This document shows, one piece after another, positions 15,963 to 19,531 of a DNA stretch of 19,531 nucleotides (positions are counted from its first letter, which is position 1; every line of letters begins with the position of its first letter). The notes under the pieces are model-generated. The model was given only the letters and a program-made list of their open reading frames with translations. It had not been told where the DNA came from and did not search any database. This DNA comes from Archangiaceae bacterium (GTDB taxonomy: Bacteria; Myxococcota; Myxococcia; Myxococcales; Myxococcaceae), in NCBI GenBank assembly GCA_023248915.1, contig JAHFDQ010000039.1, positions 1-19,531 on the forward strand. The letters are read 5' to 3'. Both the position numbers and the translations under genes were made by a program.

Positions 15963-17903
15963 TTACTGGGCCGAGATGACGAGCTCGGCGGCCAGCGGAG
16001 ACTGCTGGTCGTGGTCGTCCCAGACCATGAGGGTGACGGTGTACTGGCCGACCACGGCGGGGTCGAGCGTCAAGGTCGCCGTGTCCGAGGTCCCCTTGAC
16101 GCCGTCGTCCTGCAGCGAGGCGTTGGTGGCGTTGGTGGGCGGTTTCACCAGGCGGAACCTCCAGGCGCTGATGGGGGTGGCGGACGAGTTGCCGGGGTCG
16201 GTGCTCTTCTTGCCCGAGAGGATCAGGTGCTTGGGGCTGCTGAGGGTAGCCAATTGCACGGTCATCGTCCCGGTGGAAGGCGAGGTGCAGGTGGGATCGG
16301 AAGGCAGGCAGCCCTCGAGCGCGGCGACGGGCAACTGGTCGAGCGGCGAATCCGAGTAGAGCAGCACCACCTTGTACGGGGGTGGGCCGAAGTCGGAGTC
16401 GTTGGTGTCGAGCCGCAGGACGCCGGTCTGGACTCCACCGGAGACGGGCTTCTTGAACTGTACCGTCACAAGCCTGGCCTCGCCCGCGGGCACTACCTCG
16501 CCGGTCGGGACCAGCGGGTCGACCACGCTGAAGAAGGGGTTCGTGTCGACGAAGGCTCGGTTGATGACCAGATCGCCGCAGGGCGGAGCGCCGTTCGACA
16601 CCGACACTGTCTTGGTCGAGAGCTCGGTCGCCGGGTTCTCGAAGCTGAGCTGGTCGACCGGCGCCGTAGACAGGCAGGGCTTGTTGCCGCCGGCGAGGGC
16701 GATGAAGGCGGTCCCCGCGGACTGGGTACCCGCCTTCGCGGTCACGGCGATCTGGTCGGTGACGTAGAGCGGCGCGTCGGTGTGCGACACCTCGAGCATC
16801 TTGGAAGCACCCGGGGCGATCGTCAGGCCCTTGACGTCCTGGGTGATGGCAAAGCGGCCCCCCTGGCCGCCCTTCTGAAAGGTGACCGAGTCGACGGTGA
16901 TGTTCACGCCGCCTCCGTTCTTCACCTCGAACCGGGCCTGGTTGGCGACCTTGGCCGGGTAGCCGCAGAAGTCGGACGCGAGGGTGAAGTCGCAGAACGT
17001 CGGCGTCGAATAGACCGAGGGATTGGCGGCGCTGCCGTAAAGGGTGATGTCGAAGGTCGGCTGGGCCGGGTCGTTCGTCTTGAGCGTCAGTGCCGCGAAG
17101 CGCTGGTCGATGCCCGAACCGTCGTTCTCGGGGGCGAAGCGTACCGAGAGCACGGACTCGGAAGCATTGTCGGCCGTGGTGAGCACCAGCGGGGTGCCCG
17201 CGGTCGGCAGCACGGCCGGCTGATCGAGGAGGAACGCCAGCGCGCCCGAGCCCGAAAGGGGCTTCAATTCCATGCTGGTGATCTTCAGCGCGGGGCAGCC
17301 GGCGTTCCGCACCCGAATCCGCAGGGTGGACGAGTCTTTGAAGAAGGTGTCGCTGAACAACTGCATGCAGGACCCGCCGACGAAGCAGCCCGAGACGGTC
17401 GAGTTGAGGTAGGCGCCCGGGTTGTCCTTGTCTTCGACGGCGACCTCGAGCGTGGGCTGCGACGGCAGGTTGCGGCCGGTGCCCACCAGCGACACCGACA
17501 CTAGGTCGGTATTCGCGTCGCCGTCGTCGAGCGTCAGCGTGGCGGTCTGGTCGCCGCGCTTGGTAGGCGAGAAGAGCAGCGTGAGGTCGCCTTTCGCCCC
17601 CGCGGCGAGGCTTTCCAGGGTGCCGCCGTCGGCCAGCGAGAAGGACGCGGCGTCATTGCCGGAGAAGGTGGTGATCACCTGGCCCGGCGCGCGGCCCAGG
17701 TTCGTCAAGGTCAGCGTCTGCCGGTCGGGGAAGACGTCCGCGACCGGGGCGCCGTTCTCGTCCTGCGTTGGGCAGGCCTCGAAGGACAGCGCCTTCGGAG
17801 CCGGGTCGAAGTCGGGCCGGTTGGTGTCGATGGGTGGCGGGCCGCAGCGACAGCCGGTGGCGGCGGCGAGGCAGAAGGCGATGGCGAGCCGGGTTGTCTT
17901 CAC
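15963..17903 (-). CDS. Choice-of-anchor-D type lipoprotein with C-terminal PKD-like domain
   Basis: A 646-residue probable outer-surface lipoprotein. The N-terminus VKTTRLAIAFCLAAATGCRC is a lipoprotein signal peptide with the acylated Cys at residue 18. The body holds repeated Ig-like beta-sandwich units of the ASH/choice-of-anchor-D style, recognised by phrases such as TLTLTNLGRAPG with FSPTKRGDQTATLTL, and LSVRFAPENDGSG with LTLKTNDPAQPTFDITLYG. About ten Cys suggest disulfides. The last 90 residues (LILSGKKSTDPG ... GQYTVTLMVWDDHD) resemble a PKD domain. The GTG start at 17903 is set by the signal peptide and by GGAG 7 bases upstream; the frame stays open further but only across the opposite-strand gene. 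Function is unknown; it is structural or adhesive by family. Confidence 0.85.
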   Translation of the reverse strand: MKTTRLAIAFCLAAATGCRCGPPPIDTNRPDFDPAPKALSFEACPTQDENGAPVADVFPDRQTLTLTNLGRAPGQVITTFSGNDAASFSLADGGTLESLAAGAKGDLTLLFSPTKRGDQTATLTLDDGDANTDLVSVSLVGTGRNLPSQPTLEVAVEDKDNPGAYLNSTVSGCFVGGSCMQLFSDTFFKDSSTLRIRVRNAGCPALKITSMELKPLSGSGALAFLLDQPAVLPTAGTPLVLTTADNASESVLSVRFAPENDGSGIDQRFAALTLKTNDPAQPTFDITLYGSAANPSVYSTPTFCDFTLASDFCGYPAKVANQARFEVKNGGGVNITVDSVTFQKGGQGGRFAITQDVKGLTIAPGASKMLEVSHTDAPLYVTDQIAVTAKAGTQSAGTAFIALAGGNKPCLSTAPVDQLSFENPATELSTKTVSVSNGAPPCGDLVINRAFVDTNPFFSVVDPLVPTGEVVPAGEARLVTVQFKKPVSGGVQTGVLRLDTNDSDFGPPPYKVVLLYSDSPLDQLPVAALEGCLPSDPTCTSPSTGTMTVQLATLSSPKHLILSGKKSTDPGNSSATPISAWRFRLVKPPTNATNASLQDDGVKGTSDTATLTLDPAVVGQYTVTLMVWDDHDQQSPLAAELVISAQ

Positions 17904-17975
17904 GGGCGTGCTCCACTGGGCGGGGTCGCGAAAGCTACCCCGGAACGAAGGGGTGGAGGTATATCCCCCGCCCCC

Positions 17976-19163
17976 ATGGCCAAGAAACTGCCGAAGTCCT
18001 TGCGCGGAGCCTACGAGACCTCTCGACGGGTCGACCCCCGGCCCATCACCGGGCGCGAGACGCCCGCCGAGCTGCTCGAGCACGCCTTCGGCGCCTACGT
18101 CGGCCGCCAGGAAAGGACCGCCTTCGACCTGATGCGCCGCTCGGTGGAAGAAGACTGCGGCGTCTTCATGACGCTGTCGGGGGCGATGACGCCCGCCGGG
18201 CTGCACCAGAGCTGCGTCAACCCGCTCGTCGAGCGCGGGCTGGTTTCGGCGCTCACCACCACCGGGGCGAACCTCTACCACGACGCCCACCGCGTCATCG
18301 GCCACGCCATCCGCGAGGTGAACCCCAACGCGGGCGACCTGCAACTTCGGCTGGCGCGCATCATCCGCATCTACGACTTGGGCTTCTGGGAAGAGGCGCT
18401 GCTCGACACCGACCGGCTGTTCTCGGCGCTCCTGCGCGGGCCCGAGTTCCAGAAGCGCATGACGACCGCCGAACTGCACTGGCTGTTGGGTGAGGCGATG
18501 GACGGCATCGAGCGGGGGTTGGGCGTCGAGCGGCCGTCGCTGCTCGCCACCTGCTACCGCCACGCGGTGCCCATCTTCGTCGGCGCGGTGCAGGACGGGT
18601 CGATCTTCTTGAACGTCGTCAAGCTGAAGCGGCTCTTGGGGGCCGAGTTCAAGCTCGAGATCGACATCAACGATGACGTCTACGCGATGGCGGCGCTCCA
18701 GCACTGGTGCCGGCACCACGGGTCGAAGCGCCTGGCGGTGTGGATTCTGGGCGGCGGCGTGCCGAAGAACTACACCCTGCAGGGAGAGCCCCTGCTCGAC
18801 CAGATACTCAACGTGCGCACCACCGGCTTCGACATCGACCTGCAGTTCTGCGTCGACCCGGTGGACAACGGGGCGCTGTCTTCCTGCCCGGCGGGCGAAG
18901 GCCACACCTGGGGCAAGGTGTCGGTCGAGGCGGTCGAGACCGGCTCGGTCTACGTGCACACCGACGTCACCGCGGTCTTCCCTTGGCTGACGCACGCGCT
19001 CCTGGCCGACCCGAAGATGAAGCGCCGCCCGCTGCGGCTGATGGACCGGCTGGGCGACGCGGTCGCTTACCTCGACGCCGAGGTGCGGCGGCAGCGCCCA
19101 GAGCTGATGAAGACCATCGACTGGGACGCCAGCGAGGTGAAGCGCAAGTTCCGCGCCCGGTAG
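17976..19163 (+). CDS. Bacterial deoxyhypusine-synthase-like protein, probable polyamine (homospermidine) enzyme
   Basis: A 395-residue NAD-dependent enzyme of the deoxyhypusine synthase fold. Recognisable parts are LTTTGANLYHDAH, GGGVPKNY and EGHTWGKVSVEAV. The last contains Lys314, equivalent to the catalytic Lys329 of the human enzyme, with Trp312 and Glu308 also conserved. By my alignment human His288 is Asn265, Asn292 is Gln269, and the GSDSG loop reads GALSS. Since bacteria lack eIF5A, members like this are thought to make homospermidine or related polyamines; this protein is likely of that type. No other polyamine gene is in the window. Single-gene unit, divergent from the lipoprotein gene. 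GGAGGT lies 15 bases from the ATG, longer than usual. Confidence 0.85.
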   Translation: MAKKLPKSLRGAYETSRRVDPRPITGRETPAELLEHAFGAYVGRQERTAFDLMRRSVEEDCGVFMTLSGAMTPAGLHQSCVNPLVERGLVSALTTTGANLYHDAHRVIGHAIREVNPNAGDLQLRLARIIRIYDLGFWEEALLDTDRLFSALLRGPEFQKRMTTAELHWLLGEAMDGIERGLGVERPSLLATCYRHAVPIFVGAVQDGSIFLNVVKLKRLLGAEFKLEIDINDDVYAMAALQHWCRHHGSKRLAVWILGGGVPKNYTLQGEPLLDQILNVRTTGFDIDLQFCVDPVDNGALSSCPAGEGHTWGKVSVEAVETGSVYVHTDVTAVFPWLTHALLADPKMKRRPLRLMDRLGDAVAYLDAEVRRQRPELMKTIDWDASEVKRKFRAR

Positions 19164-19169
19164 CGGGCG
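19154..19169. terminator. GC-only hairpin at the end of the deoxyhypusine-synthase-like gene
   Basis: CGCCCG (19154-19159), loop GTAG holding the stop codon, then CGGGCG (19164-19169). The all-GC 6-bp stem with a 4-base loop sits in the gap between two convergent genes, as expected for a shared terminator. No T-tract follows on either strand. Confidence 0.35.
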
Positions 19170-19177
19170 GCCCGGCC

Positions 19178-19531
19178 CTACTGGAGCGTCACGTTCAAGG
19201 AGAAGGGGCCCGCCGTGGAGGCGACGTAGCCGTCAATCCACACGTAGTAGGTGCCGGCGATGACGCTTGCCAGACTGATCGTTTCCGACGACCCCGACCC
19301 GACCGAGTCGACGCACCCGAGATTGGTGCCGGTGCAACTGCCGGGGCCTCGAATGCTGATGCCAGGGTCCCAGCCCGTCGTCGGCGTGACGGTGGCAATC
19401 AAGCTGCGCGGTCCTCCGGAGAACGTGAAGCTGAAGACCATGTCGGGGCCAGAGGTGCTGCAAGAGGTGCTGTTGTTGTCGGCCATGCCGGTGGTGTCGC
19501 CCGAGCTGGTCGCGGTGAGCGAGTAGCCCCC
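19178..19531 (-). CDS. Secreted protein with tandem PPC-type repeats, C-terminal fragment
   Basis: The frame is open from the window edge to a TAG at 19180-19178, giving the last 117 residues. The methionine at 19486 is internal, because 15 further codons upstream stay open. The visible part is a beta-rich domain resembling the bacterial pre-peptidase C-terminal (PPC) family: GDTTGMADNNSTSC, GPDMVFSFT, then GTYYVWIDGY and GPFSLNVTLQ at the end. The upstream GGYSLTATSS has the form of the end of a preceding unit, so at least two tandem repeats exist. Paired Cys in CSTSGP and GSCTGTNLGC suggest disulfides and an extracellular location. The catalytic or main domain, if any, is outside the window. 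Confidence 0.65.
   Translation of the reverse strand, partial: GGYSLTATSSGDTTGMADNNSTSCSTSGPDMVFSFTFSGGPRSLIATVTPTTGWDPGISIRGPGSCTGTNLGCVDSVGSGSSETISLASVIAGTYYVWIDGYVASTAGPFSLNVTLQ

Noticed and set aside
17904..18995. N-terminal extension of the lipoprotein frame by about 364 codons
   Set aside because: It lies wholly opposite the deoxyhypusine-synthase-like gene, has a low-complexity Arg/Val composition, and would bury a clear lipoprotein signal peptide and its ribosome binding site.

Overview
The window is uniformly GC-rich and tightly packed. Four things point to Myxococcota or a close relative in the old Deltaproteobacteria: the GC content, a chemoreceptor with no che genes beside it, a choice-of-anchor-D type lipoprotein, and a secreted protein with tandem pre-peptidase-C-terminal (PPC) type repeats. 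This assignment is an inference. No rRNA, tRNA, CRISPR array, insertion sequence or phage gene was seen, and no stretch over 300 bases lacks a gene.

Layout. (1) Positions 2-205 hold the last 67 codons of an esterase-type alpha/beta hydrolase. It runs head-on into a minus-strand nuoA-nuoB pair (202-1138); the two stop codons overlap in one CTAG. (2) Positions 1139-1286 are a divergent promoter region with a good sigma70-like promoter on each side and an inverted repeat inside the plus-strand one. (3) Positions 1287-12672 are one operon, nuoA-B-C-D-H-I-J-K-L-M-N: eleven respiratory complex I subunits with gaps of 0-22 bp or overlaps. The NADH-oxidising module nuoE-F-G is absent. The window therefore carries two different nuoA-nuoB pairs, one of them an orphan pair. 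(4) Positions 12686-15101 hold a divergent pair: a secreted YfiR-like (DUF4154) protein and a transmembrane HAMP chemoreceptor. (5) Positions 15109-17903 are a minus-strand operon of a choice-of-anchor-D lipoprotein followed by a PHP-domain phosphoesterase. (6) Positions 17976-19163 encode a bacterial deoxyhypusine-synthase-like protein, probably a polyamine enzyme. (7) Positions 19178-19531 are the 3' end of a PPC-repeat secreted protein.

How the genes work together. The nuo operon supplies the quinone-reducing module (B, C, D, H, I) and the whole proton-pumping arm (A, J-N). NADH entry must come from nuoEFG elsewhere, or the complex uses another electron donor. Several subunits are enlarged: NuoJ has an extra N-terminal membrane helix, NuoH an extra C-terminal one, NuoL a polar insert of about 75 residues, and NuoC a Pro/Ala tail. 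The YfiR-like protein next to a TM-periplasm-TM-HAMP receptor resembles the YfiR/YfiN layout, with a chemoreceptor output in place of a diguanylate cyclase. This is the best candidate here for an undescribed signalling pair.
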